Source of the DNA: DASUNQ01 sp036277075
GTDB taxonomy: Bacteria; Acidobacteriota; Thermoanaerobaculia; Multivoradales; UBA5704
Reading direction: 5' to 3'
Length of the DNA stretch: 32,618 bases
NCBI GenBank assembly: GCA_036277075.1
Contig: DASUNQ010000381.1
Span: forward strand, 1-32,618
A program made the translations under genes and the position numbers. Numbering within the stretch: position 1 is the first letter of the stretch; every line of letters begins with the position of its first letter. The notes beneath the pieces are model-generated. The model worked only from the letters and a program-made list of their open reading frames with translations, did not search any database and had not been told where the DNA came from. Below, piece by piece: positions 1 to 7,107 of the stretch.

Positions 1-72
1 GGCCGCGCCGCCGGCCGACAGCGCGCCGCCGCCGCGGCCGTAGGCGGGAACACATCGCCCGGCAGCCACTGT

Positions 73-78
73 TAGAAT
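73..78 (+). promoter_or_regulatory. -10 box of the tRNA-Leu gene
   Basis: TAGAAT lies nine bases before the mature 5' end of the tRNA, a normal distance for transcription to start just upstream of it. No convincing -35 element is visible. The same ten bases (GTTAGAATCA) recur directly before the dusB start codon. Confidence 0.5.
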
Positions 79-87
79 CAGCCGCGT

Positions 88-172
<85 letters not shown>

Positions 173-189
173 ACCCTCCTGATCTCCTG

Positions 190-205
190 AGGCATCCCCC
201 TTGCG
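190..205 (+). promoter_or_regulatory. Sigma-54-like -24/-12 promoter upstream of the cold-shock gene
   Basis: AGGCAT-N5-TTGCG has the GG and GC dinucleotides ten bases apart, as sigma-54 promoters require, and matches TGGCAC-N5-TTGCW at most positions. Transcription would start near 217 and give a leader of about 140 nt before the csp start codon. The match is weaker than the one at 4357-4372, so this is a candidate only. Confidence 0.4.
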
Positions 206-292
206 CCAAAGCGGTGTCTTTGGCACACTTCCCGGCAACATTCTGTCGACGTTTCGAGCCGCTGGCCCGGAGGGCGAGGACCTTCCCGGGGT

Positions 293-312
293 GCTGCGCC
301 GTCCGGCGCAGC
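293..312 (+). other. GC-rich hairpin in the csp leader
   Basis: GCTGCGCCG and CGGCGCAGC form a perfect inverted repeat separated by only two bases, so the real stem is about eight pairs with a small loop. It lies about 45 nt before the csp start and 26 nt before its ribosome binding site. There is no T-run, so it is not a classical terminator. It could be a leader structure of the kind found in cold-shock mRNAs, but that role is inference. Confidence 0.35.
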
Positions 313-355
313 CGCCGGGCCGGGCCGACGCGCTCGAGAAAGGAGCCGTCAGGCG

Positions 356-574
356 ATGTCGCAGCAGGGTGTCGTGAAGTGGTTCAACAATGCCAAGGGT
401 TACGGCTTCATCCAGCCCGAGGACGGCGGCGAGGACATCTTCGTCCACCACACGGCCATCGTCGCGGAGGGGTTCCGGACCCTGAATCAGGGCGAGCGCG
501 TCGCCTACGAGGTGGTGCAGGGACCGAAGGGGCTCCAGGCCCGCAACGTCTCCCGGGGGTTGAGCGCCGCATAG
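356..574 (+). CDS. Cold-shock domain protein (CspA family)
   Basis: This is a 72-residue single cold-shock domain, the usual length of the family. The RNA-binding motifs are visible: RNP1 as KGYGFI (residues 14-19) and RNP2 as IFVHH (about 28-32), with the N-terminal VKWFNNAKG that starts nearly all members. Such proteins bind single-stranded RNA and DNA and act as RNA chaperones in the cytoplasm. AAGGAG at 340-345 fixes the ATG at 356. The gene sits alone behind a long untranslated leader of ~140-180 nt carrying a hairpin, which fits post-transcriptional control, and a sigma-54-like promoter is present at 190-205. Whether it is cold-induced or constitutive cannot be told from the sequence. 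Confidence 0.95.
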   Translation: MSQQGVVKWFNNAKGYGFIQPEDGGEDIFVHHTAIVAEGFRTLNQGERVAYEVVQGPKGLQARNVSRGLSAA

Positions 575-579
575 CCGCA

Positions 580-585
580 TAGACT
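580..585 (+). promoter_or_regulatory. -10 box six bases before a start codon
   Basis: TAGACT ends six bases before the ATG at 592. No usable Shine-Dalgarno sequence lies between them. The geometry would place the transcription start at or next to the A of ATG, giving a leaderless message. The same arrangement recurs at dusB, cutA, bshC, mtnA, the 26595 gene and the first lepB. Confidence 0.45.
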
Positions 586-591
586 AGGGGC

Positions 592-1191
592 ATGTCCGAG
601 CCGGCCGAGACCGCCGTCCCCGCAACGCCCCCGGCGCCCCCCGCCGTCAAGCCCGCCGCCAAGCCGGCGGCTGCGGCCCCTGCCGCGCCGCCACGCCCCC
701 TCCCGGACGCCGAGGAGATCGGCGCCTGGGTCGACGGGCAGGACCTCCCCCTCCTCGCCAACCTCTTCGACGGGCTGACCGTGGCCCGCTTCGACGCCCT
801 GATGATGCAGGTGCGCAAGGAGGAGCTGCTGCCGCAGCACTGGCAGGTGATCACGGCGCGCGAGGCGCCGGACGACATCGTCTTCGACCGCCTGCCGGAG
901 GTCGGCGCGTTGCGCGTGCGCTACCGGGACCAGGAGCTGGCGCGCCGCCGGATCGAGAACCTGCGGATCGGCTGGCGGGAGCTGCGCGGCCGGCGGCCGG
1001 CGCTCTGGTCGGTCGCCGACCTCTTCGCGGCGATCCGGCGCATCCTCGACCGCAAGCGCCCCGTCGACTGGCACGAGCTGCTCTCCGCCATCCGCGACGT
1101 CTGGAGCAACCTCGAGCTGCCGCACGGTCGCGAGCAGCTCGAGGTCCTCTGGGCCTGTCTGGTGCAGGTGCGGAAGAGCACCAAGAAGTAG
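592..1191 (+). CDS. Hypothetical protein with Ala/Pro-rich N-terminus
   Basis: This 199-residue protein is of no family I recognise. Residues 1-37 are a low-complexity Ala/Pro/Lys linker, probably disordered. The rest (about 38-199) is a compact, mostly alpha-helical, charged domain containing WHELLSAIRDVW and ending in a basic KSTKK tail. There is no signal peptide or membrane segment, so it is likely cytoplasmic. It has no clear ribosome binding site; a TAGACT -10 box ends six bases before the ATG, suggesting leaderless expression separate from the cold-shock gene upstream. Codon use is high-GC like its core neighbours. It converges on the cyclophilin gene, with a hairpin in between. Confidence 0.75.
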   Translation: MSEPAETAVPATPPAPPAVKPAAKPAAAAPAAPPRPLPDAEEIGAWVDGQDLPLLANLFDGLTVARFDALMMQVRKEELLPQHWQVITAREAPDDIVFDRLPEVGALRVRYRDQELARRRIENLRIGWRELRGRRPALWSVADLFAAIRRILDRKRPVDWHELLSAIRDVWSNLELPHGREQLEVLWACLVQVRKSTKK

Positions 1192-1200
1192 CGGCTTCGC

Positions 1201-1247
1201 GCCTGGGAGTCCGCCGCCCTGGCGGGCGCCGGACGTCACTCCCAGGC
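1201..1247. terminator. Long inverted repeat between convergent genes
   Basis: GCCTGGGAGT (1201-1210) and ACTCCCAGGC (1238-1247) are perfect 10-bp arms around a GC-rich loop that can itself fold. The repeat begins ten bases after the stop at 1191 and lies between two convergent genes, so it can serve as a bidirectional terminator. It lacks a T-run. Confidence 0.6.
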
Positions 1248-1254
1248 ATGATCA

Positions 1255-1280
1255 GAGCCCGGCGCGAACGCTTCCGCGCC
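1255..1280 (-). repeat. Dispersed hairpin element, copy 1
   Basis: On the minus strand the sequence directly after the cyclophilin stop codon reads GGCGCG-N8-CGCGCC followed by GGGCTC. Related copies sit at 18463-18486 and 27785-27810. It probably terminates the cyclophilin transcript, but the conserved flank GGGCTC suggests a repeated intergenic element rather than an isolated terminator. Confidence 0.5.
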
Positions 1281-1853
1281 TCAGGGCGCGGCGGGGAGCA
1301 ACGTCGCCTTCTTGATCACGATCGCCTCGACCGGGACGTCGGCCGCCCCGGACTTCGTCGTGGTCTTGACCTTGGCGATCGCGTCGGCCACGTCCATGCC
1401 CTCGACGACCTTGCCGAACACGGTGTAGCCCCAGCCCTGCGTGGTCTTCGCGGTGTGGTTCAAGAACTTGTTGTCGACCACGTTGACGAAGAACTGGCAG
1501 CTCGCGCTGTGCGGGTCGCCGGTGCGCGCCATGGCGACGGTGCCGCGGTCGTTCTTGAGGCCGTTGTCGGCCTCGTTCTGGACCTTCTTGTCGCACGGCT
1601 TGCTGGTCAGGTTGGGAAGGGAGGCGCCCCCCTGCACCATGAAGCCGTCGATCACGCGGTGGAAAATGGTGCCGTCGTAGTGGCCGGACTTGACGTAGCC
1701 GAGGACGGTCTCGACGGTCTTCGGCGCCTTGTCCGGGAAGAGCTCGAGCACGATCCGCCCCTTGCTGGTTTCGAGCGCGACGCGCGGGTTCGCGGCCATC
1801 GCCGGAACGGCGGCGAGCAGGGCGAACAGACAGGCGAGCAGAGTCAGCTTCAT
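1281..1853 (-). CDS. Secreted peptidyl-prolyl cis-trans isomerase, cyclophilin type
   Basis: This 190-residue protein begins with a clear Sec signal peptide (MKLTLLACLFALLAAVPAMA, cleaved about residue 20), followed by a cyclophilin domain. Catalytic signatures are present: FHRVIDGFMVQGG with the active-site Arg and Phe, CQFFVN, and the later GYTVFGKVVEGMDV. It would accelerate proline isomerisation during folding outside the cytoplasmic membrane, like PpiA. A frame extension 19 codons upstream is rejected because AGGAGAAGGA stands just before the chosen ATG and the signal peptide starts there. It is divergent from the MobA-like gene, with 47 bp between starts, so the two promoters must lie close together. 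Confidence 0.93.
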   Translation of the reverse strand: MKLTLLACLFALLAAVPAMAANPRVALETSKGRIVLELFPDKAPKTVETVLGYVKSGHYDGTIFHRVIDGFMVQGGASLPNLTSKPCDKKVQNEADNGLKNDRGTVAMARTGDPHSASCQFFVNVVDNKFLNHTAKTTQGWGYTVFGKVVEGMDVADAIAKVKTTTKSGAADVPVEAIVIKKATLLPAAP

Positions 1854-1900
1854 GAATCCTTCTCCTTGGATCGGTTGAGGTGTTTCGGCGTGGAGGCGGG

Positions 1901-2497
1901 ATGGTAACACGGGCTCGCGGGGAGGCCGGGCCGGTCGGCGTCGTGCTCGCGGGGGGAGCTTCGCGCCGCCTGGGCGAGGACAAGGCGCTCCTCGCGGTCG
2001 GGGGAGTGAGCCTGGCGGCTCGTGCGGCGGAGAAGCTACGTGAGGTGTGCAAGGAGGTGGTGGTCGCCGACGGTGGACGAGGGGTGGTGCCGGAGCTCCA
2101 CTCGGTGGCGGATGGAGTCGGTCGCGGACCGGCGGCGGGAGTTCTCGGGGCGGCGGCCGCGTTCCCCGGGCGGCCGCTCCTCGTCCTCGCCTGTGACCTC
2201 CCCGCGGTGCCGCCGGCGCTTCTGGCCGAGTTGCTGGTTTCAGGCAAGGGGGACTGGGTGGTTCCGCGTTGGCAGGGCCGCATCGAGCCGCTGTGCGCTC
2301 TCTACGGCGCGCCGGCGCTCGCGGCGCTCGGACGTCGCGCGCAAGCCGGGAGCTTCGCCCTTCACCTGCTCCTGGAAGAGCCGGGCCTCACGGTGGAGCT
2401 CGTCGAAGAGATCCTGCTGGCAAGCTTTGGCGAGCCGGAAGAGATCTTCTTCAACCTCAACACCCCCGCCGATCTCGCGCGCTGGCGCCGCGCTTAG
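1901..2497 (+). CDS. mobA: MobA-like molybdenum cofactor guanylyltransferase
   Basis: This 198-residue nucleotidyltransferase carries the diagnostic N-terminal loop LAGGASRRLGEDKALL (about residues 16-31), the metal-binding CDLPAVP (about 94-100), and the C-terminal FFNLNTPADL typical of MobA. The reaction links GMP to molybdopterin to make the dinucleotide cofactor of molybdoenzymes. I chose the ATG at 1901 with GGAGG four bases upstream over a GTG seven codons earlier. No other molybdenum cofactor gene is in the window, so related CTP-using (MocA) or other MobA-like transferases remain possible. Its stop codon overlaps the stop of the convergent DUF971 gene. Confidence 0.8.
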   Translation: MVTRARGEAGPVGVVLAGGASRRLGEDKALLAVGGVSLAARAAEKLREVCKEVVVADGGRGVVPELHSVADGVGRGPAAGVLGAAAAFPGRPLLVLACDLPAVPPALLAELLVSGKGDWVVPRWQGRIEPLCALYGAPALAALGRRAQAGSFALHLLLEEPGLTVELVEEILLASFGEPEEIFFNLNTPADLARWRRA

Positions 2498-2835
2498 GCG
2501 GGCAGCTCGTCCGCCACGCCGCCGCACTGCGGGCAGGGGCAGATCTCGCGCAGGAAGTCGAAGCGGTAGATGCCGGTGGCGTGGCCGTCGGACCAGGCGA
2601 TCGAGATGGCGTAGTTGCCGACCGGCTTGACCGACTGCGCCGTCACCGGGCTCGCCGTCGGCCGGAAGCGGATCTTCATCCCCGAGTGCCCCTGGCAGCC
2701 GGCGCAGGGGCACCAGCCGCGCAGGTAGCGGTAGTCGTACTCGGCGGCATGGCCGTCGCTCCAGGTGAGGCGGAGCTTCCCCTCCTCCGGCAGGCGGCGG
2801 ACCTCGGTGGGGCTGGGGGACGGCATCGGGCTCAT
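2494..2835 (-). CDS. DUF971 domain protein
   Basis: This 113-residue protein has the DUF971 (gamma-butyrobetaine hydroxylase N-terminal-like) fold with a duplicated look: LTWSDGHAAEYDYRYLRGWCPCAGC and later IAWSDGHATGIYRFDFLREICPCPQC in separate halves, each ending in a CPC-x2-C cluster that could bind metal. Homologues are small cytoplasmic proteins, sometimes found near Fe-S or P-loop genes; their function is not established. Two ATGs (2835 and 2826) are possible and neither has a strong ribosome binding site. It converges with mobA (4-bp overlap of the ends) and is divergent from the beta-barrel gene, with 31 bp between starts. Confidence 0.85.
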   Translation of the reverse strand: MSPMPSPSPTEVRRLPEEGKLRLTWSDGHAAEYDYRYLRGWCPCAGCQGHSGMKIRFRPTASPVTAQSVKPVGNYAISIAWSDGHATGIYRFDFLREICPCPQCGGVADELPA

Positions 2836-2866
2836 GGTAGAACAGACGCCGCCGGAGGTCGCCTCG

Positions 2867-3484
2867 ATGCGCCGCACGCTCCCGCTGCTCCTCCTCCTCA
2901 CCGCTCTGCCGGCCGCCGGCCAGACCCCGCGGCGCTTCGAGCTGACGCCGCTCGTCGGCTACCGCCTCGCCGGCGAGCTGGACGCCGTCGACGAAGAGTT
3001 CGGCCGCTCCGACGTCGAGCTCGACGAGAGCGCGAGCTACGGCTTCGCCTTCGACATCCCGCTCAACCCCGGCTTCCAGCTCGAGCTCATGGCGCGGCGC
3101 CAGGAGACCTCCTTCGTCGCGGACGAGGGGATCCTCGATCCCGGCGAGGAGCTGGGGGACGTGGAGATCACCCAGGCGCACGCCGGGCTGCTGTTCCAGT
3201 GGGGACCCGGGCAGGTCAACGGTTTCGTGGTGCTCAGCGGCGGGATCTCCGCGATCGACCCCGAGGGGGAGGACCTCGATTCGGAGACCCGCCTCTCGGG
3301 CAGCCTCGGCGGCGGCGTCAAGGTGTTCTTCAACCGCAACGTCGGCCTGCGCCTCGAAGGCCGCGGCTACTGGACCGACTTCGCGGCCGACGAGGACGAC
3401 GACGATTTCCGCCGGCGGCGGCGGACCTACGACGACGCCCTGGTGCAGGGGGAGGGCAGCGTCGGACTGATCGTGGCGTGGTGA
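2867..3484 (+). CDS. Predicted outer-membrane beta-barrel protein
   Basis: This protein of about 205 residues has an N-terminal signal peptide (MRRTLPLLLLLTALPAAG). After it come alternating beta-strand segments rich in Gly and aromatic residues (FELTPLVGYRLAG, YGFAFDIPL, AHAGLLFQWG, GLRLEGRGYWTDF) and a final strand GSVGLIVAW that ends in the aromatic residue typical of barrel proteins. This resembles small OmpW/OmpX-like porin folds, though I cannot name the family. GGAGG at 2854-2858 supports the ATG at 2867 over upstream in-frame starts. An acidic loop followed by an arginine cluster (residues about 178-190) is unusual. It overlaps yidD by four bases, so the two are co-translated. Confidence 0.75.
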   Translation: MRRTLPLLLLLTALPAAGQTPRRFELTPLVGYRLAGELDAVDEEFGRSDVELDESASYGFAFDIPLNPGFQLELMARRQETSFVADEGILDPGEELGDVEITQAHAGLLFQWGPGQVNGFVVLSGGISAIDPEGEDLDSETRLSGSLGGGVKVFFNRNVGLRLEGRGYWTDFAADEDDDDFRRRRRTYDDALVQGEGSVGLIVAW

Positions 3485-3786
3485 GGCGCCGGCGCATCGT
3501 CGCGGTCGCGCTCGCGCTCGGCGCCCTCGCCGCGCTCGATCTCGCCCGCCCGCCAGCGCGCCAGGCGAGCGCCCGCGCCCTGCTCGGCGCGCTCGACCTC
3601 TACCAGGCGGCGCTGTCGCCACGCCTCCGCGCCGCGGGCGCCCGCTGTCGCTTCCGTCCGAGCTGCAGCCACTACGCCGAAGGCGTCCTCCGCAAGCGCG
3701 GCGCCCTCGTGGGGGCGGCGCTCGCGGCGGGGCGGGTGGCGCGCTGCGGCCCCTGGACCCCGGCCGGCACCTTCGACCCTCCGTAG
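3481..3786 (+). CDS. yidD: YidD-family membrane protein insertion efficiency factor
   Basis: This 101-residue protein starts at a GTG that overlaps the preceding stop (GTGA). The YidD signature is clear: LYQAALSPRL, then CRFRPSCSHYAEGVLRKRG with its paired cysteines, and the final RCGPWTPAGTFDPP. Family members are small membrane-associated proteins that help YidC-dependent insertion of inner-membrane proteins. A hydrophobic N-terminus (residues 6-20) precedes the domain. It is usually found near rnpA, yidC and rpmH; here it instead follows a beta-barrel gene and precedes sspB, an unusual context. Confidence 0.88.
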   Translation: MRRRRIVAVALALGALAALDLARPPARQASARALLGALDLYQAALSPRLRAAGARCRFRPSCSHYAEGVLRKRGALVGAALAAGRVARCGPWTPAGTFDPP

Positions 3787-3794
3787 GCGGGCGC

Positions 3795-4262
3795 ATGGGC
3801 GAGACGATCGACTACCAACAGCGGGTGCAGGACGCCCTGCGCGGGCTCGTGGTCCGCCTGCTCGAAGAGGTCGCGGCCGAGGGGCTGCCGGGGGACCACT
3901 ACTTCTATCTCTCCTTCCGCACCCAGCACCCCGGCGTCGCCATGCCCGCCGTGCTGCGCGACCTCCATCCGGAGGAGCTCAACATCGTCCTCCAGCACCA
4001 GTTCTGGGACCTCGACGTGGGCGAGGAGGCCTTCGCCGTCACCTTGAGGTTCAACGGCCTGCGCCAGCGCCTGACGATCCCCTACGCGGCGCTCACCGCT
4101 TTCCTCGATCCGGTGGCGAGCTTCGGCCTGCGCTTCGACGGCGGGCCGGGGCAGGAGGGAGACGGGGCCGAGCCCGGGGCGGCGGTGGAGGCGCCGTCGC
4201 CGCCCGCCGGCGAGGCGCGGGGGGCGGACGTGGTGCGGTTCGATCCGAAGCGCAAGAAGTAG
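3795..4262 (+). CDS. sspB: SspB-like adaptor for ClpXP
   Basis: This 155-residue protein looks like the alphaproteobacterial type of SspB. The core (about 1-115) holds LPGDHYFYLSFRT, the highly characteristic ELNIVLQHQFWDL, and IPYAALTAFLDP. An acidic, flexible linker of about 30 residues follows, and the C-terminus is VVRFDPKRKK. The basic C-terminal peptide corresponds to the ClpX-docking motif at the end of a flexible tail in known SspB proteins. SspB captures ssrA-tagged proteins and hands them to ClpXP. The window also encodes tmRNA (20348-20705), whose tag keeps the AANDNFA segment bound by this SspB type. It lies eight bases after yidD. Confidence 0.9.
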   Translation: MGETIDYQQRVQDALRGLVVRLLEEVAAEGLPGDHYFYLSFRTQHPGVAMPAVLRDLHPEELNIVLQHQFWDLDVGEEAFAVTLRFNGLRQRLTIPYAALTAFLDPVASFGLRFDGGPGQEGDGAEPGAAVEAPSPPAGEARGADVVRFDPKRKK

Positions 4263-4356
4263 TCGGGCGGTCACGTCCTCTCCAGGGGACGAATTGCGAC
4301 TCGCCCGGACTCCTCCCGACGGACGGAAGATGAGTCCTTGCCGCGGTTTAGATGCG

Positions 4357-4372
4357 TGGCACCCCCCTTGCT
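4357..4372 (+). promoter_or_regulatory. Sigma-54 (-24/-12) promoter
   Basis: TGGCAC-N5-TTGCT matches the sigma-54 consensus at every conserved position, with GG and GC ten bases apart. Transcription would start near 4384, about 30 nt before the lipoprotein start codon. Such promoters need an AAA+ activator bound upstream; I see no obvious activator site in the ~95 bases between sspB and the promoter. Confidence 0.8.
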
Positions 4373-4413
4373 CCCTAGGGGCCGTGGATGAACTGACGAT
4401 GAGGCATTCCATC

Positions 4414-5379
4414 ATGCGATCGACGACCCCGCGGACCCTGACCCTTCTGCTCGCGCTGCCCGTGCTGCTGGCCGGCTGCGGCCGCGACGAGCCTGCCCAG
4501 CTCGCCACCGGCGCCCCCTACGGCACCCAGGACGCCGAGCTGCGGAGCGACTCGCCCGCCCCGCTCTCGACCGAGCTCGACTACGACTTCGCCGAAGAGG
4601 TGCCGCCGCTCCCCGACCAGGTCGTCGTGGAGGAGGACCCCGCCTCCGCCGAGCGCGCCCAGCTCGCCGAGGGCGACCGGGACCTCCGCGAGCGCGAGGC
4701 CGAGCTGGCCCGCCGCGAGCGGGAGGCCGACCTCGCCCGCCGCGAAGCCGAGCTGGCGGCGCGCGAGCGCAGCGTCTCCCGCCGCGAGGCCGAGCCCGCG
4801 CCGCGCTCCGAGGAGCGGGTGGCCGACTACGAGGAGCCGGCCGAGCGCCCGGCCCCTCGCTCCCGGTCCGTGACCGTGCCGGCCGGCACCACCCTCGACG
4901 TCGAGCTGCTCGAGACCGTCTCCAGCCAGACCAGCCAGACGGGCGACACCGTCCGCGCGCGAGTGTCCGACAGCGTCCACGAGGACGGCGTCAACGCCAT
5001 TCCCGCCGGCTCCGAGGTCGTCGGCGTGGTGAGCGACGCCCAGGCCCTGCGCCGCGTCGGCGGCCGCGCGCGCCTGGCGATCGACTTCACCGAGCTGGTC
5101 CTCCCCTCGGGCCAGAGCGTGCCGATCTCGGCCTCCTACAGCCAGCTCGGCAAGAGCGAGACCGCCAAGGACGCGGCCACCATCGGCGGCGCCGCCGTCG
5201 GCGGCGCGATCCTGGGCAAGGCGATCGAGAAGGACAAGCGCGGCGCCGTGATCGGCGCCATCCTCGGCGGCGCGGCCGGCACGGCGATCGCCACCAAGAC
5301 CAAGGGCCGCCAGGTCACCCTCCCGGCCGGCACCAGCCTGAGCGTGTCGCTGCAGGACTCGGTGACGGTCCGGCGTTAG
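4414..5379 (+). CDS. Lipoprotein with coiled coil and glycine-zipper domain
   Basis: This protein of about 321 residues opens with a lipoprotein signal (LLLALPVLLAGC, lipobox cysteine about residue 21), so it is likely anchored in a membrane facing the periplasm. Residues about 75-125 form a highly charged coiled coil of repeated REAELARRERE-type segments. The C-terminal half has VPAGTTLDVELLETVSSQTSQTGDTV, split in two by hydrophobic residues, followed by a glycine-zipper run (GGAAVGGAILGKAI then GAVIGAILGGAAG), and closes with a second PAGTSLSV strand. Homologues are known only as uncharacterised envelope proteins. An ATG at 4399 is also possible. The sigma-54 promoter upstream suggests stress- or signal-dependent expression. 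Its stop overlaps that of the convergent methyltransferase. Confidence 0.8.
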   Translation: MRSTTPRTLTLLLALPVLLAGCGRDEPAQLATGAPYGTQDAELRSDSPAPLSTELDYDFAEEVPPLPDQVVVEEDPASAERAQLAEGDRDLREREAELARREREADLARREAELAARERSVSRREAEPAPRSEERVADYEEPAERPAPRSRSVTVPAGTTLDVELLETVSSQTSQTGDTVRARVSDSVHEDGVNAIPAGSEVVGVVSDAQALRRVGGRARLAIDFTELVLPSGQSVPISASYSQLGKSETAKDAATIGGAAVGGAILGKAIEKDKRGAVIGAILGGAAGTAIATKTKGRQVTLPAGTSLSVSLQDSVTVRR

Positions 5380-6065
5380 CGGTTAGAAGGCCACGGGCCG
5401 CGGCGCTGTCTCAGGGCGGCGCTGCCGGCCGGCCGCGTGCGGTACGAGAGCCACCAGTAGTACTGGAGCTCGGTGATTTCAAGATCAGTTCCCGAGGTGG
5501 CCGCGGCACTCCTCAGCTCAGCAGCGTTGGGGAAGTTCTTCAAGATCTCGACCTCGGCGCGGTCAGAGAGCGTGCGAACCTGATACGTGTTGCCCGCGGA
5601 ATCCGCGCGCGAGATGGGAGTACTGCTGCCAGGCACGAAGCGATTATCGATGAAGACCACCTTCACGCCCAGTCCAACCGAGGCGGAGATGGCGGCGAGG
5701 AACTCTGGCAACCGCTCGCGCGGAACGTGCGACCACCAGAAGCCGGCGAAGATTGCCGTGAAGCGACCCGCGGCCACGGGCAAGCTGAACGCGTCGGCTA
5801 CCACGAAACTCACGGTGCTGGACGGGAAGACCCTGCCACACGCCGCGTTCGTCACGGAGATGGCGGCGTCGGTCGCGAGAACCGAGTGGGCGACCTCTGC
5901 GATCAGTGGGGTCCAGTACGCAGTGCCACAGGCCAGTTCGAGAACCCGATCGCCCACGAAGGCTCTGGCTACGGCTGAGCGGAGCTGCTCGAGGTCCGCC
6001 TGCCTCTCGGGCTTGGCGTAGATCGCGTCGTACTCGGAAAGTCGACGGGCGTAGTAGTCAGGCAA
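5376..6065 (-). CDS. Class I SAM-dependent methyltransferase
   Basis: The domain is a Rossmann-fold methyltransferase of about 229 residues. Motif I is VLELACGTAYWTPLIA, followed by VLATDAAISV (acidic loop binding the SAM ribose), VADAFSLPVAAGRFTAIFAGFWWSHV and VVFIDNRFVPGS. The substrate is unknown. The start is uncertain: the frame has no ATG before the domain, and the best choice is a TTG at 6065 with no clear ribosome binding site. The frame stays open further upstream into the hepT gene. It lies 68 bp downstream of hepT on the same strand and has lower GC than the core genes, consistent with acquired DNA. Confidence 0.8.
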   Translation of the reverse strand: MPDYYARRLSEYDAIYAKPERQADLEQLRSAVARAFVGDRVLELACGTAYWTPLIAEVAHSVLATDAAISVTNAACGRVFPSSTVSFVVADAFSLPVAAGRFTAIFAGFWWSHVPRERLPEFLAAISASVGLGVKVVFIDNRFVPGSSTPISRADSAGNTYQVRTLSDRAEVEILKNFPNAAELRSAAATSGTDLEITELQYYWWLSYRTRPAGSAALRQRRGPWPSNR

Positions 6066-6133
6066 GCTGGGCCCGGGCGCTACAGGCCGCGGACATGGGC
6101 GGCGATCAGGAGGGCGATCGGTATCGCCCCGGC

Positions 6134-6550
6134 TCACCGCCCCGCCTGCTCCAGCCGCCGTACCCCTTCGGCGAACTCCTCTAACGGCTCCAGGTGCTCG
6201 AGGGCTTGGACTACGCGCTCCAGATCGAGGGTCACGTACTCGTGGATCAGCACGTTGCGGAAGCCGGGAAGGGGCTCGAGGTCGCGCACCAGGCGGTCGG
6301 GGAACTCGGGGTAGGCGGTGAGGCTGCGGACCGCTTCGGTGTAGTCCTCGAACCGCTGCCCCCGCCGACCGGCCAGCTCGCCGGCGATGTCGATCAGGAG
6401 CTGACAGACGGTCTGCAGCGAGAAGAGCACGTCGTTGTGGAGCGTGAGGTCGCGGCGCAGCGCCTCGGCGCTGGTGACGCGCGGCCGCAGCTCCTTGAGG
6501 TGATCGAGGTGGCGCCGGAGCTCGACGAGACGCTCGACGACCGGGCTCAC
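6134..6550 (-). CDS. hepT: HepT-like HEPN toxin (DUF86)
   Basis: This 138-residue all-helical HEPN protein carries the RNase motif R-x4-H-x-Y as RNVLIHEY (about residues 101-108), inside the usual FRNVLIHEYVTLD context. HepT is an RNase toxin that its partner MntA neutralises by adding AMP to the Tyr of this motif; both Tyr and His are present here. The GTG start overlaps the mntA stop codon (GTGA), so the antitoxin is translated first and coupled. All key residues are intact, unlike in the decayed copy at 8770-9054. Confidence 0.9.
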   Translation of the reverse strand: MSPVVERLVELRRHLDHLKELRPRVTSAEALRRDLTLHNDVLFSLQTVCQLLIDIAGELAGRRGQRFEDYTEAVRSLTAYPEFPDRLVRDLEPLPGFRNVLIHEYVTLDLERVVQALEHLEPLEEFAEGVRRLEQAGR

Positions 6551-7029
6551 CGGGCGAGGGCCTCGAGCTTGAGCTTGCGCATGCGCTCGAGCCAGGGGGC
6601 GAGGTCGGCGGCGCGGAGCTGGACCTGCACGGTGTGAGCGCGGTCGGCCTCGGGGTCGGCGCAGAAGAAGCGCACGCCGTCCCACACGATGCTCCGCCCG
6701 AAGAGCGGCGGCAGGTCATTGAGGATGACGATGTCGAGCCGGTCCTCGCGCGTGCGTAGGGCGTGGGCCAGCTCCCCGATCAGCCGCAGCCGCGCCGCGA
6801 AGCGCTCCTGCCGCGTCGGGTGCCGCTGCCAGTCGAGGAGCACGGCCACGTCGATGTCGCTCTCCCGGTGCGACCGGCCGGCGGCGTGGCTGCCGAAGAG
6901 GTACGCCGAAACGATCCCCTGGACAGGCACCTGTGCGAGCGCCTCGCGCAGGCGCTCCGACAGCTTGCCGTCGGCAATCTTTTGCGGGTCGTCGCTTGTC
7001 ACCGCGCCAGCATAGCGCGTGACAGACAT
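6547..7029 (-). CDS. mntA: MntA-like nucleotidyltransferase antitoxin
   Basis: This 160-residue minimal nucleotidyltransferase has the catalytic motif GS-x10-D-x-D as FGSHAAGRSHRESDID (about residues 45-60), and a third acidic position in RLDIVIL (about 98-104). In the characterised MntA-HepT pair the enzyme AMPylates the toxin tyrosine. GGGGGAG stands a few bases before the ATG at 7029. It is the first gene of a two-gene operon, possibly three with the methyltransferase. The N-terminal segment RYAGAVTSDD recurs almost unchanged in the remnant 2 kb away. Confidence 0.9.
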   Translation of the reverse strand: MSVTRYAGAVTSDDPQKIADGKLSERLREALAQVPVQGIVSAYLFGSHAAGRSHRESDIDVAVLLDWQRHPTRQERFAARLRLIGELAHALRTREDRLDIVILNDLPPLFGRSIVWDGVRFFCADPEADRAHTVQVQLRAADLAPWLERMRKLKLEALAR

Positions 7030-7107
7030 TCGCTCCCCCTACGAGGTACTCTTGAAACCCGTGGCGGCCCTCCTGATGGTGCGGCGCCAGCCGACCTCCT
7101 TGCCCTG

